Assembly: GCA_001314545.1 (NCBI GenBank)
Contig: LIHN01000018.1
Coordinates: forward strand, 124,001 to 188,000
DNA from: Bacteroidetes bacterium HLUCCA01
GTDB lineage: Bacteria > Bacteroidota > Rhodothermia > Balneolales > HLUCCA01
Direction: 5' to 3'
Length of the DNA stretch: 64,000 bases
The notes under the pieces: model-generated
Told to the model about the DNA's origin: nothing
Seen by the model: the letters and a program-made list of their open reading frames with translations, nothing else
The model's database searches: none
Shown: positions 9,770 to 18,575 of the stretch, piece by piece
Position numbering within the stretch: the stretch's first letter is position 1
Layout: every line of letters starts with the position of its first letter
Made by a program: the position numbers and the translations under genes

Positions 9770-10072
9770 TTACCAGCGCAGTAATTTGATTTTGGTGATG
9801 TCAACGGTCAGGTTGTTGCGGAAGATGGCAATAACGATGGCCAGTCCAACCGCAGCTTCTGCCGCTGCCACACAAAGCGAAAAAAAGACGAGAATTTGCC
9901 CGTGAATATCACCCATGAACGAGCTGAAAGCTACCAGTGTCAGGTTCACTGCATTGAGCATGAGCTCAACACTCATGAAAATAACGATGGCATTTTTACG
10001 GGTCAGTACCCCTATGGTACCAATGGCGAAGAGGATGGCGCTCAGAGCCAGAAACCAGGTTAAGGAAAGCAT
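9770..10072 (-). CDS. nuoK: NADH-quinone oxidoreductase subunit K
   Basis: A 100-residue, three-helix membrane subunit with the conserved buried glutamates of NuoK, in [13 protein letters not shown] (helix 2) and in [18 protein letters not shown] (helix 3), which belong to the E-channel of complex I. The length is exactly typical. Its ATG overlaps the TAA stop of nuoJ by one base, indicating coupling. Confidence 0.96.
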   Translation of the reverse strand: MLSLTWFLALSAILFAIGTIGVLTRKNAIVIFMSVELMLNAVNLTLVAFSSFMGDIHGQILVFFSLCVAAAEAAVGLAIVIAIFRNNLTVDITKIKLLRW

Positions 10073-10584
10073 TAATTCTGGGACTTAGGATTACGCTGTG
10101 CGATGAACAAGGCACCGACTACTGCTACGGTGAGCAGAATGGCCGTCACCTCGAAGGGAAACAGATATTCTGTAAACATGGTTTTTCCGATAGCTTCTAC
10201 CGTACCGACGGATGTCATTTCAGCCGATATATCCGGAAGAACACCTGTGTAGCCTGCAATGGCATAAAACAGCTGCCCGGCAACGATTCCGCCCAGCAGA
10301 AATCCAAAGGCGTTGCGGAAGGTTTTTTTGGAAAAAATAGTCTGCTCGTCATCCACATTCAGCAACATGATCACGAACAGAAACAGGACCATGATGGCAC
10401 CGGCATACACCAGAATCTGAATTATTGCGAGGAACTGAGCTTTCAGCAGCAGATACACTCCGGCCAGCGATACCATGTTGAGTACCAGAAACAGCGCACT
10501 GTTGACGGTACTTCTGCTCATGATAGTTGCCAGTGCAGAACCTACGGCAAGCGTTGCAAGCAAAAAGAAGAGATACGTGACCAT
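10072..10584 (-). CDS. nuoJ: NADH-quinone oxidoreductase subunit J
   Basis: A 170-residue subunit with about five transmembrane helices, including the conserved [21 protein letters not shown] helix (AxIMVLFxFVIMLL type) that forms a pi-bulge in NuoJ. It opens the nuoJKLMN group and has a consensus Bacteroidetes-type promoter 33-63 bases upstream. In many bacteria nuoJ follows nuoI; here it instead follows uppP, so the complex I genes are split in this genome. Confidence 0.95.
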   Translation of the reverse strand: MVTYLFFLLATLAVGSALATIMSRSTVNSALFLVLNMVSLAGVYLLLKAQFLAIIQILVYAGAIMVLFLFVIMLLNVDDEQTIFSKKTFRNAFGFLLGGIVAGQLFYAIAGYTGVLPDISAEMTSVGTVEAIGKTMFTEYLFPFEVTAILLTVAVVGALFIAQRNPKSQN

Positions 10585-10616
10585 GTTGTGATGTTAAAAG
10601 CGGGGAAAATTGTGAC

Positions 10617-10647
10617 CAAAGGTACCGAAATTTGCTACCCTCATCAA
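10617..10647 (-). promoter_or_regulatory. Promoter of nuoJKLMN
   Basis: On the minus strand TTG (10647-10645) is followed after exactly 20 bases by TACCTTTG (10624-10617), a perfect match to the Bacteroidetes -33/-7 consensus (TTG, 19-21 bases, TAnnTTTG). Transcription would start near 10610, leaving a leader of about 25 bases before nuoJ. This lets nuo be transcribed independently of uppP. Confidence 0.7.
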
Positions 10648-10669
10648 TACTTAAATGCGTTGCCAACTG

Positions 10670-11491
10670 TTATTTAAAACCGAAATAGATTATTCCGAGC
10701 AGCCCTGCAGACCAGCAATAGTACGCAAAATAATGCAGTCCTTTCTGCTTAAAGAGTTTCAAAAGGAATTTAAGAGAGTAATACCCGCTCAGCAGGGAAG
10801 ACGTAAATGCCGCCAGAAGCGAAACCGACGCGTCCGATGGCATACCGGTCTGGGCAAGTTCAACGAATTCCAGCAGCATAGCACCGGCAATAACCGGTAA
10901 TAGCATCAAAAAGGAGAAATCCGCAACATCCTCGCGTTTCATCCCAAGCAGCACGCCGGTAGTTATGGTACTGCCCGATCGGGAAATGCCCGGTATCATC
11001 GCAAACATCTGCGCGATACCCATGACCAGTGCCTTGCCCGGAGTGACTTTACCCGTACCCGGCTGCACAAATTTATTCAGGTACAAAACTCCGCCTGTAA
11101 CCAGGAGCATGCCGCTGACCAGAACCGGGCTGTTGAAAGCCCCCTCAATGGTGTCACGAAGTGTAAACCCTGCAATACCGGCCGGAATCATAGAAAGAAC
11201 GATATACACGCTGATTCGTGCATCGTAGTTACCGGCCCACTGACCGGCCATTTGGGATGGAGCAACAACAAACTTAAATAAGTTGGATATTATTTCAGCA
11301 ATCCTCCTCCGGAAATAAATCATAATACTGAACAGTGATCCAAAATGAACCACTATTTCAAACGTTATGCCCTGGTCCAGATTACGACCCAGCAGCTCCT
11401 GGGCCAGGACAAGATGACCGGAACTGCTCACGGGTAAGAACTCAGTAACACCCTGCAGTATTCCGAGAAGAATAGACTCTAATAGTTCCAT
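10670..11491 (-). CDS. uppP: Undecaprenyl-diphosphatase (BacA/UppP)
   Basis: The 273-residue membrane enzyme removes a phosphate from undecaprenyl diphosphate so the carrier lipid can be reused for peptidoglycan and surface polysaccharides. It has both family signatures: GVTEFLPVSSSGHLVLA near the N-terminus, with the catalytic Glu and Ser, and PGISRSGSTITTG in the middle. The ATG at 11491 gives the standard MELLESILLGILQG start; an in-frame TTG ten codons earlier would only add a non-conserved tail. It lies directly upstream of nuoJ on the same strand. Confidence 0.95.
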   Translation of the reverse strand: MELLESILLGILQGVTEFLPVSSSGHLVLAQELLGRNLDQGITFEIVVHFGSLFSIMIYFRRRIAEIISNLFKFVVAPSQMAGQWAGNYDARISVYIVLSMIPAGIAGFTLRDTIEGAFNSPVLVSGMLLVTGGVLYLNKFVQPGTGKVTPGKALVMGIAQMFAMIPGISRSGSTITTGVLLGMKREDVADFSFLMLLPVIAGAMLLEFVELAQTGMPSDASVSLLAAFTSSLLSGYYSLKFLLKLFKQKGLHYFAYYCWSAGLLGIIYFGFK

Positions 11492-11535
11492 GGAAAGTTT
11501 TAATTTAACGTTTGAAAACAAGCGCTAATAATACA

Positions 11536-11543
11536 CAAACTTA
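11536..11543 (-). promoter_or_regulatory. Candidate -7 element for uppP
   Basis: The minus strand carries TAAGTTTG, an exact TAnnTTTG element, about 45 bases before the uppP ATG. The nearest upstream TTG is only 16 bases away rather than 19-21, so the full promoter is less certain than those before nuoJ and rpsT. Confidence 0.4.
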
Positions 11544-11574
11544 GCACAAGATTCACTTTCAACCCCAGGTTAAC

Positions 11575-12576
11575 ATGCAGACATACAGCATTGATATGGG
11601 CGCGCTGCAGGCGCAAATCGACCAGCACAGTGCTTTTATACAAGACATTAATTCCGAACTGAACAAAGTCATTGTCGGTCAACGTTATATGATTGACCGC
11701 CTGTTGGTGGGTCTTCTGACAGACGGACATGTGCTGTTGGAGGGCGTTCCGGGACTGGCCAAAACCCTGACGGTATCCTCCCTGGCCAAAGTTTTGTCGA
11801 CCAAATTCCAGCGCATTCAGTTTACCCCGGATCTGCTGCCCGCCGATTTGGTAGGTACGTTGATATACAATCAGAAAGAAGCAGCCTTTACTATAAAAAA
11901 AGGCCCCATATTTGCCAACATCATTCTCGCCGATGAAATCAACCGATCCCCGGCTAAGGTTCAGAGCGCGCTGCTGGAGTGTATGCAGGAGCATCAGGTA
12001 ACCATAGGGGAAGAAACCTTCATCCTGGAAGACCCCTTCCTGGTGCTGGCAACGCAAAATCCGGTGGAACAGGAAGGTACCTACCCCCTGCCGGAGGCGC
12101 AGGTAGACCGCTTTATGCTTAAAATAAAGATTGGTTACCCCACAGCAGCTGAGGAGCTCAAGATTATGCGGAATAACGCCCGCACCGGAGCCAAACCTCA
12201 GCTCAGCGAAGTAGTTTCACCCAAACAAATTCTGGATGCCCGCAAGGTAATCAATGCCATTTACATGGATGAAAAGGTTGAACAGTACATCATCGACCTT
12301 ATCCTTGCTACACGAAATCCTGAGAAATTCGGACTTTCAGACCTGAAAGATCTCATCAGCTATGGTGCCTCTCCGAGGGCCTCCATCAATCTGAACCTGG
12401 CCTCCAGGGCCATAGCCTTTATGGAACAACGTGCTTATGTGACTCCGGAGGATGTGCGGGTAATAGCGATGGATGTATTGCGACACCGCGTAATCCCTAC
12501 CTATGAAGCCGAAGCCGAGGATGTACAGTCTGAGCAGATTGTGGAACGAATTCTCAACGCTGTTCACGTTCCCTGA
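11575..12576 (+). CDS. MoxR-family AAA+ ATPase
   Basis: This 333-residue protein is a MoxR ATPase, a chaperone-like family that usually works with vWA-domain partners. Walker A is EGVPGLAKT (residues about 55-63), Walker B is ILADEINRSP (about 117-126), sensor 1 lies in VLATQNPVEQEGTYPLPEAQ, and the C-terminal lid contains SPRASINL and DVLRHRV. The ATG at 11575 is the start of the frame. Usual partners (a DUF58 protein and vWA proteins) are not adjacent; a BatA-like vWA protein and a DUF4175 protein are 15-20 kb away. It is divergent from uppP. Confidence 0.93.
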   Translation: MQTYSIDMGALQAQIDQHSAFIQDINSELNKVIVGQRYMIDRLLVGLLTDGHVLLEGVPGLAKTLTVSSLAKVLSTKFQRIQFTPDLLPADLVGTLIYNQKEAAFTIKKGPIFANIILADEINRSPAKVQSALLECMQEHQVTIGEETFILEDPFLVLATQNPVEQEGTYPLPEAQVDRFMLKIKIGYPTAAEELKIMRNNARTGAKPQLSEVVSPKQILDARKVINAIYMDEKVEQYIIDLILATRNPEKFGLSDLKDLISYGASPRASINLNLASRAIAFMEQRAYVTPEDVRVIAMDVLRHRVIPTYEAEAEDVQSEQIVERILNAVHVP

Positions 12577-12604
12577 AGACGCCGGGGCCTATATTACGTA
12601 TGAT

Positions 12605-12630
12605 GGGCCGGTACCAACCGGTGCCGGCCT
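12605..12630. terminator. Strong stem-loop between convergent moxR and nadA
   Basis: GGCCGGTACC, loop AACC and GGTGCCGGCC form a 10-bp GC-rich stem (one G-T pair) in the 80-base gap between the 3' ends of moxR and nadA. There is no T tract on either side, so it may stabilise 3' ends or act with Rho rather than as a classical intrinsic terminator. Confidence 0.4.
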
Positions 12631-12656
12631 TCTCAGCGTTAATGATGCAGGAAAGC

Positions 12657-13700
12657 TCAGCTCATTGCAAGCATTCTGTCCAGCGAGGCCTTGGCTCTGA
12701 TCCGCAGATTTTCTTCGAGCTCTATCTGCCAGACATCTTCCTGTAAGGCTTTGAGTGTATCTTCAAGGGTGATTTCATTCATGTGCGGACATCGTACGCT
12801 GCATAACCCAAGCATTTCTTTATCCGGATTTTCAGCGGCAATGTTGTCGGCCATGCTGCATTCGGTGAGTATCAGAAACTTGGCCGCGTCCGACTTTTTG
12901 ACATAGTCTACAATCGCCGTTGTACTTCCGCTGAAATCCGATGCCAGAACAACCTCAGGAGGGCATTCCGGATGGGCGATGACTACGGTTTCCGGGAATT
13001 GAGCCCGCGCATTTTGAATATCCTGAACGGTGAATTGTTCATGCACTTCGCACCGGCCGTCCCAGACGATCATAGCCTTGCGAAAATCATCCTGTACGGC
13101 TTCGCTTGGGGTTATTACCCGCTTACCGGTCTCACGGGCAACATTTTTAGCCAGGAACTCATCGGGCAGACAAATAACAGTGTCCGATTCAAGCTTGCGG
13201 ACAATATCCACAGCATTACTGGAAGTACAGCAAACATCGGTTTCAGCCTTCACGTCAGCATACGTATTGATGTACGTCACAACAGGAACCCCGGGGTATT
13301 TAGCCTTCAGATTACGAACGTCTTCAGCGGTGATGCTGGCAGCGAGGGAGCAACCCGCTATTTCGGCAGGCAAAAGCACCATGCGGCTTGGGTTGAGTAT
13401 TTTCGCGGTCTCAGCCATGAAGCGAACGCCACAGAAAACGATGCGGTCAGCGGTTGACTCAGCCGCCACACGACTCAGGCCCAGGGAATCCCCCACAAAA
13501 TCAGGTATACTGTTGAATAGGGCAGCTTCCATGTAATTATGGCCCAAAATAACCGCATTCTTCTCTCGTTTCAGCCGGTTGATTTCAACGGCCATTTCAG
13601 CTTTGACCCGCAGCTCTGCATCCGGTACAATCCGGCCAACACGAGCTTTAAGGTGCTCATACATACCACTGAACGTAGATGGATACTCAATTTTTTTCAT
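12657..13700 (-). CDS. nadA: Quinolinate synthase A
   Basis: NadA condenses iminoaspartate with dihydroxyacetone phosphate to make quinolinate for NAD. The 347-residue protein shows AVILGHNYM, FCGVRFMAETAKIL, VVTYINTYADVKAETDVCCTS, the HPECPPEV motif and CSVRCPHMNEI, which supply substrate contacts and the three cysteines for the [4Fe-4S] cluster. The ATG at 13700 (MKKIEYPS) is preferred over an upstream in-frame alternative at 13742 that would lie inside the rpsA terminator. nadB and nadC are not in the window. Confidence 0.95.
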   Translation of the reverse strand: MKKIEYPSTFSGMYEHLKARVGRIVPDAELRVKAEMAVEINRLKREKNAVILGHNYMEAALFNSIPDFVGDSLGLSRVAAESTADRIVFCGVRFMAETAKILNPSRMVLLPAEIAGCSLAASITAEDVRNLKAKYPGVPVVTYINTYADVKAETDVCCTSSNAVDIVRKLESDTVICLPDEFLAKNVARETGKRVITPSEAVQDDFRKAMIVWDGRCEVHEQFTVQDIQNARAQFPETVVIAHPECPPEVVLASDFSGSTTAIVDYVKKSDAAKFLILTECSMADNIAAENPDKEMLGLCSVRCPHMNEITLEDTLKALQEDVWQIELEENLRIRAKASLDRMLAMS

Positions 13701-13713
13701 AGGCTCTCTGCAT

Positions 13714-13751
13714 AAAAAAAGGTGGGACAGCGCCATTGCCATCCCACCTTT
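13714..13751 (-). terminator. Rho-independent terminator of rpsA
   Basis: On the minus strand AAAGGTGGGA pairs with TCCCACCTTT across a loop of about 14 bases and is followed by a run of T residues. It separates rpsA from nadA; the nadA start codon is only 13 bases beyond the T run, so nadA must be expressed by read-through or from a promoter overlapping the hairpin. Confidence 0.85.
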
Positions 13752-13774
13752 AAACTTACCGAAAATCGCTGAGA

Positions 13775-15805
13775 TTATTCAGCGTCTTTATCTTGCTCGG
13801 AAGAAGCTTCTTCTGACTCCTGCTTCTCAAGTTTAGCTTTCAAATCGGCCAGGCCGGACATCTCACCTACAGTGAGTGCGCCTGACACGTTCTCGGCTTT
13901 CTTGGAGCGGGGAGCTTTCTTTTTGCCCTTGGCTTCAGTTCCTTCCTCATCGTAAGCCTTTTCGCTGACTACAATGTTGCGGGAAGCTTCATCAAACTCG
14001 AGAACACCAACATTGATTTCTTCACCTTCCGTGTAACTTTCGGTGATGGTCTCAATTTTAGCTTCTTTGCCCGGCATGAAGGCTTCAACACCCAGGGGAA
14101 GTTTGACAAACATGCCTTTTTCCGTTGTTTTAACCACGACGGCTTTGTCGACCTTGGCACCGGGGTAGTAAGCTTCCGCGTACTGATCCCATGGATTGGC
14201 AGAAATCTGCTTGTGACCCAGAGAGATTCGACGGTTTTCAAAGTCGATCGACAGGATGACCACTTCCAGTTCATCGCCTTTATTGACGATTTCACTTGGG
14301 TGGTTCACCTTGGCTGTCCAGCTCAGGTCAGAAACGTGCACGAGTCCGTCGATACCGGGTTCCAGCTCAATAAAGATACCGAAATTGGTCAGGTTACGAA
14401 CAATACCCTTGTGCTTCGAACCGATCGGGTAGCGCATTTCGAGCTCTTTCCATGGATCGTTTTCCAGTTGTTTGACGCCCAGTGATACCTTTTTCTCGTT
14501 CTTGTTGATATTCAGTACCACGCACTCAATAACCTGATTTTTTTCGACCAGCTGTGATGGGTGCTTGATATGCTGCGTCCATGACATCTCGGAGATGTGA
14601 ATCAGACCTTCAACGCCTTTCTCAAGCTCAATGAACGCTCCGTAATCGGCAATGGATACCACTTTACCCTGCACCTTGGTGCCTTCCGGATACTTGGCAT
14701 CAATTTCGTCCCACGGATGCGGCTGGAGCTGCTTGAGACCCAGTGAAATACGCTTGCGATCCTGATCGAATTCAAGAACTACAACATTGAGGCGCTGGTC
14801 CAGTTTGACGATTTCAGACGGGTGTTCTACACGTCCCCATGAAAGGTCCGTGATATGCAGCAGTCCGTCAACACCACCCAGGTCAATAAATACACCAAAG
14901 TCGGTGATGTTTTTAACGGTGCCTTCCAGAATCTGGCCGGCTTCCATGGTTGCCAGAATTTCTTCGCGTTGCTCTTCCAGATCGGTTTCAACCAGTGCAC
15001 GGTGTGAAACAACCACATTTTCGCTGGTCATGTTCAGTTTGACAACCATGAATTCCATGGTTTTTCCAACATAGGCATCGAAATCGCGTACGGGACGAAC
15101 ATCAATTTGTGAGCCGGGGAGGAAGGCATCAATTCCGAAGATATCGACCACCATACCACCTTTGATACGGCGCTTGATATATCCTTCGATGACGGCCTGG
15201 TTGTTGAAAGACTCCTCGATTTTTTGCCACACACGCAGGGTATCTGCCTTACGTCGGGATAGCACAAGCTGCCCTTCGCGGTCTTCTACCTTATCGAGAA
15301 ATACCTCGATTTCATCGCCGGGCTTGAGTTCCTCAATATTCCGGAATTCATTGAGCGGTACAATACCTTCAGATTTAAAACCGATGTCAACGATGACATA
15401 TTTTTCGTCGAACGATACAACACGACCCTTGACAATTTCTTTTTCAGAGAAGGATGTGAGTGTTCCTTCATACATGGATACCAGTGTATGGTACTCATCG
15501 TCTGTATAGTCTTCTGAAGCCTCCTGGAGTTCTTCCAGCGTGTAAACTTTTTCGCTGATTTCACCCGTGTAGGACTTAATTTCATAGGTCTCTTCCGCAG
15601 CAACTTCCTGCGCTGCTTCAGGAGCCTCTTCTTCGGCTGCTTCGTTGTTCTCGCCGGCAGGTGCATCTTCGGCTACCGGTTCGGTGCCGGCCTGCTCATT
15701 TTCCTGCTCAACAGGGGTCGATTCCTGCTGAGGTGCCGTATCGGGTGTATCGTTGGTAATTTCTTCTTCGGGTGAAAGGTTTTCTTTCTTTAAATCATCT
15801 GACAT
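13775..15805 (-). CDS. rpsA: 30S ribosomal protein S1
   Basis: This 676-residue protein contains six S1 (OB-fold) RNA-binding domains from about residue 124 to 610, seen as repeats of KGxVxxxxxxGxFIEL..GxxGLxHxSxxSW and (R/K)ISLGxKQL. S1 recruits mRNA to the 30S subunit, important where Shine-Dalgarno sites are weak, as in this group. The N-terminal 75 residues are an acidic low-complexity tail rich in E, A and P, and the C-terminal 60 residues are charged; both are common in Bacteroidota. It follows cmk, the usual neighbour, and is closed by a terminator. Confidence 0.97.
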   Translation of the reverse strand: MSDDLKKENLSPEEEITNDTPDTAPQQESTPVEQENEQAGTEPVAEDAPAGENNEAAEEEAPEAAQEVAAEETYEIKSYTGEISEKVYTLEELQEASEDYTDDEYHTLVSMYEGTLTSFSEKEIVKGRVVSFDEKYVIVDIGFKSEGIVPLNEFRNIEELKPGDEIEVFLDKVEDREGQLVLSRRKADTLRVWQKIEESFNNQAVIEGYIKRRIKGGMVVDIFGIDAFLPGSQIDVRPVRDFDAYVGKTMEFMVVKLNMTSENVVVSHRALVETDLEEQREEILATMEAGQILEGTVKNITDFGVFIDLGGVDGLLHITDLSWGRVEHPSEIVKLDQRLNVVVLEFDQDRKRISLGLKQLQPHPWDEIDAKYPEGTKVQGKVVSIADYGAFIELEKGVEGLIHISEMSWTQHIKHPSQLVEKNQVIECVVLNINKNEKKVSLGVKQLENDPWKELEMRYPIGSKHKGIVRNLTNFGIFIELEPGIDGLVHVSDLSWTAKVNHPSEIVNKGDELEVVILSIDFENRRISLGHKQISANPWDQYAEAYYPGAKVDKAVVVKTTEKGMFVKLPLGVEAFMPGKEAKIETITESYTEGEEINVGVLEFDEASRNIVVSEKAYDEEGTEAKGKKKAPRSKKAENVSGALTVGEMSGLADLKAKLEKQESEEASSEQDKDAE

Positions 15806-15889
15806 GTATTGTAACCTGTTGTTGATTAGCCACTCAGAAATGGATGGTGGTCGCTTCTGAGGGATTAGAGTTATATGTTTATTAATGTT

Positions 15890-15954
15890 CGTGCCTGAGC
15901 ACGGGGTTCTGTTTCGGGTATGAGCCCGATAAAAGACTGTTTAATCAGTCTTTT
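15890..15954 (-). promoter_or_regulatory. Three consecutive hairpins in the cmk-rpsA intergenic leader
   Basis: In order of transcription these are AAAAGACTG / CAGTCTTTT (15954-15931, overlapping the cmk stop codon), TCGGG / CCCGA (15929-15914) and CGTGC / GCACG (15903-15890). They leave about 85 bases before the rpsA ATG. The arrangement could tune rpsA expression relative to cmk or serve S1 autoregulation; this role is inference. Confidence 0.5.
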
Positions 15955-16589
15955 ACCACGTTCATCAGAAACTCGACCTGATCTTCCAGGGTCATGGTTT
16001 CGGTATTCACTACAATCGCATCATCTGCTTTTCTGAGCGGAGCGGTATCCCTTTCCGCATCGGTTTTGTCGCGGGACCGGATATTCTCCACAACAGCGTT
16101 ATAATCGGATCGGGTGCCGCCGGAGGTCATTTCGTCAAGTCGGCGCCTGGCCCGTGTTTCAACGCTGGCATCAAAATAAAACTTGAAGTCAGCCTCGGGA
16201 AATACAACTGTTCCCAGATCACGTCCGTCAGCGATGTAAGTACCCGTCTGCACAAATTCGCGCAGGTGGCGGTTTACAAAATCACGACATCGTGGCATTG
16301 CCGCCACCGTACTGACCATTCCGGAAACCTGGGGTGAGCGAATTTCATCGGTAACCTCGGTTCCGTTCAGGAAAACGCGGAATACCCCATCGTCAAAACT
16401 GACCTTCAGATCACTTGCATCCAATGCTTCAAAGAACACCTCCGGATTGCTATGATGAGCGATGTAAATGAGCGTGACCGCCCGGTAAAATGCGCCGGAA
16501 TCAAGGAATGTGAATCCTGTGCGTCGGGAAAATGCCCGTGCCGTTGAACTTTTTCCGGACCCGGCAGGACCATCAATCACTACAATCAT
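15945..16589 (-). CDS. cmk: Cytidylate kinase
   Basis: The 214-residue P-loop kinase phosphorylates CMP and dCMP. Visible motifs are IDGPAGSGKSSTA (P-loop, residues 5-17), FLDSGAFYRAVTL, the SPQVSGMVSTVAAMPRCR region that binds CMP, and DGRDLGTVVFPEADFKFYFDA. The length is normal. It is upstream of rpsA, the usual cmk-rpsA pairing, and is divergent from rpsT. Confidence 0.95.
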   Translation of the reverse strand: MIVVIDGPAGSGKSSTARAFSRRTGFTFLDSGAFYRAVTLIYIAHHSNPEVFFEALDASDLKVSFDDGVFRVFLNGTEVTDEIRSPQVSGMVSTVAAMPRCRDFVNRHLREFVQTGTYIADGRDLGTVVFPEADFKFYFDASVETRARRRLDEMTSGGTRSDYNAVVENIRSRDKTDAERDTAPLRKADDAIVVNTETMTLEDQVEFLMNVVKD

Positions 16590-16622
16590 GTCAATCGCAA
16601 TCTAGATTAATTCAGAGTTGTG

Positions 16623-16652
16623 CAAATTAGAACTTATCTGCCTTATTATCAA
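16623..16652 (-). promoter_or_regulatory. Promoter of cmk-rpsA
   Basis: On the minus strand TTG (16652-16650) is followed after 20 bases by TAATTTG (16629-16623), one base short of the TAnnTTTG consensus. The predicted start is about 25-30 bases before the cmk ATG. It lies back to back with the rpsT promoter, with 8 bases between the two -33 elements. Confidence 0.5.
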
Positions 16653-16660
16653 ATAATTTC

Positions 16661-16691
16661 TTGTTTATGGGAATCTAAAACGCTAAATTTG
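16661..16691 (+). promoter_or_regulatory. Promoter of rpsT-gpmI
   Basis: TTG at 16661-16663 and TAAATTTG at 16684-16691 are separated by exactly 20 bases, a perfect match to the Bacteroidetes -33/-7 consensus. The start would be near 16697, giving a 40-base leader before rpsT. Confidence 0.75.
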
Positions 16692-16737
16692 TGGTCTTGA
16701 AAATTTCACTATTTGATACAAACGGTATTTAACTGAT

Positions 16738-16989
16738 ATGCCACAGCACAAATCTTCCATCAAACGTGTTCGCCAGGATATTAAGCGACGGATTCACAAT
16801 CGTGCTCTCCGCTCGAAGATGCGTACACTCATCAAAAATGTCCAGAAATCAACGGACAAGGAAACCGCGCAGCAACACCTGACATCGGCCGTATCCTATC
16901 TGGACAAAATGGCCGTCAAGGGCATTATCCACAAAAACAACGCCGCCAACAAGAAATCATCGTTGGTCAAGTTCGTTAACAATCTCTAA
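16738..16989 (+). CDS. rpsT: 30S ribosomal protein S20
   Basis: An 83-residue, lysine/arginine-rich helical protein: it begins MPQHKSSIKRVRQDIKRR, then NRALRSKMRTLIKNVQ, and near the end KGIIHKNNAANKKSSLVKFV. These are the S20 signatures; S20 binds 16S rRNA at the bottom of the 30S subunit. It is followed after 12 bases by gpmI, so the two are probably cotranscribed from the consensus promoter upstream. Confidence 0.96.
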   Translation: MPQHKSSIKRVRQDIKRRIHNRALRSKMRTLIKNVQKSTDKETAQQHLTSAVSYLDKMAVKGIIHKNNAANKKSSLVKFVNNL

Positions 16990-17001
16990 AGCAGTATTTA
17001 T

Positions 17002-18510
17002 ATGGCACGGGCTCTACTGGTAATTCTGGACGGCTACGGGATTACCGAAGACAAAGCAGTAAGCGCAATTGAACTAGCCCAAAAGCCCTTTCTGGATACC
17101 CTCTTCGGGTCGTATCCGCATACTTATCTCACCGCTGACGGGGAAGCCGTAGGGCTTCCTGAAGGCCAGTTCGGCAATTCGGAAGTGGGCCACCTTAATA
17201 TTGGTGCCGGTCGCATAGTCTGGCAGGAGCTCTCCAGAATCGACAAGTCCATTCGCGAAGGTGACTTCTTCAACGATCCTACCCTGCTCAAGGCTGTAGC
17301 CGATGCAAAAAAAACGGGTCGGCTCCACATTATGGGTCTGTTCTCCGACGGCGGCGTCCACTCCCACAACAACCACCTGTTCGCCCTGCTCGAATTGTGT
17401 AAACGCAATGAAATACCTGACGTTTACGTACATGCCTTCACAGACGGCCGCGACACCAAGCCCCAATCCGGTATCGGCTACGCCCGTGAATTCATGAAAA
17501 AAGCCGATGAAATCGGTACAGGTTCGCTGGCATCAATCATCGGGCGGTATTACGCCATGGACCGTGACAACCGATGGGAGCGCGTTGAAAAAGCATACCG
17601 GCTGCTGGTAGACGGCGTTGGCATCCATGCTGAAAATCCGGACGAAGTGTTCCTGAAGTCATACGCAGAAGGAATCACTGACGAATTCATCAATCCCCAT
17701 ACCCTGGGCGATACCGCAGCATCGCGCATCAAAGACGGTGATACGCTGCTGTTTTATAACTTCCGCGGCGACCGCGCCAGAGAAATAACCCAGGCGCTGA
17801 CCGGTGATCCTTTTGACGGTTTTGAGCGCCAACCGCTGCATATCCATTACTATACGTTTACCCAGTACGATGAACGCTTCCACCAGGCCCAGGTAGTTTT
17901 CAAGCCCGTATCACTGAAAAACACCCTCGGTGAAACCGTAGCCAGAGCCGGAAAAAAACAACTTCGCATAGCCGAAACCGAAAAGTATCCCCATGTGACC
18001 TACTTTTTCAATGGGGGCGATGAAAAGCCCAATGAGGGAGAAGACCGGATTCTGGTGGCATCCCCCAAGGTTGCAACCTACGATATGCAGCCCGAGATGA
18101 GTGCCCCTGAGGTAGCCGAAAAATTGGTAGCAGCGCTCAAAACAGAACTCTACGACCTGGTTATCCTGAATTTTGCAAACCCAGACATGGTGGGGCATAC
18201 CGGAGACATACAGGCAGCAGCCAAAGCCATAGAAGCTGTGGATACGTGTATGAAAGATGTAGTGACCACAGCGCGTGAACACGCCTATAACGTGGTTGTC
18301 ATCGCAGATCATGGCAATGCCGACATCATGGTTCAAACTGACGGCTCACCGCATACCGCACATACACTGGCCAAAGTCCCCTTGCTGCTCATTGCCAATG
18401 ATCCCGGTCTCAAGCCTGTGCCCGGTAAATTAGCTGACGTTGCTCCAACCCTGCTTAAACTCATGGAAATTGAGCAACCCGCTGAAATGACCGGTACAGC
18501 ATTGGTATAA
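17002..18510 (+). CDS. gpmI: 2,3-bisphosphoglycerate-independent phosphoglycerate mutase
   Basis: This 502-residue metalloenzyme of the alkaline phosphatase superfamily interconverts 3- and 2-phosphoglycerate. It has the N-terminal metal site LVILDGYGI, the catalytic serine in GQFGNSEVGHLNIGAGR, the substrate segment HAFTDGRDTKP, NFRGDRAREI, and C-terminal metal ligands in NFANPDMVGHTG and IADHGNAD. The length is normal. It is the second gene after rpsT and is closed by an intrinsic terminator. Confidence 0.96.
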   Translation: MARALLVILDGYGITEDKAVSAIELAQKPFLDTLFGSYPHTYLTADGEAVGLPEGQFGNSEVGHLNIGAGRIVWQELSRIDKSIREGDFFNDPTLLKAVADAKKTGRLHIMGLFSDGGVHSHNNHLFALLELCKRNEIPDVYVHAFTDGRDTKPQSGIGYAREFMKKADEIGTGSLASIIGRYYAMDRDNRWERVEKAYRLLVDGVGIHAENPDEVFLKSYAEGITDEFINPHTLGDTAASRIKDGDTLLFYNFRGDRAREITQALTGDPFDGFERQPLHIHYYTFTQYDERFHQAQVVFKPVSLKNTLGETVARAGKKQLRIAETEKYPHVTYFFNGGDEKPNEGEDRILVASPKVATYDMQPEMSAPEVAEKLVAALKTELYDLVILNFANPDMVGHTGDIQAAAKAIEAVDTCMKDVVTTAREHAYNVVVIADHGNADIMVQTDGSPHTAHTLAKVPLLLIANDPGLKPVPGKLADVAPTLLKLMEIEQPAEMTGTALV

Positions 18511-18548
18511 CGTCTTGATTTTACTAGCGGTAGAATATTAAGTCTGTC

Positions 18549-18575
18549 AGTCTGCTACTGGCAGACTTTTTTTTT
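18549..18575 (+). terminator. Rho-independent terminator after gpmI
   Basis: AGTCTGC, loop TACTG and GCAGACT form a 7-bp stem followed by a run of nine T residues, 38 bases after the gpmI stop. Confidence 0.88.
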
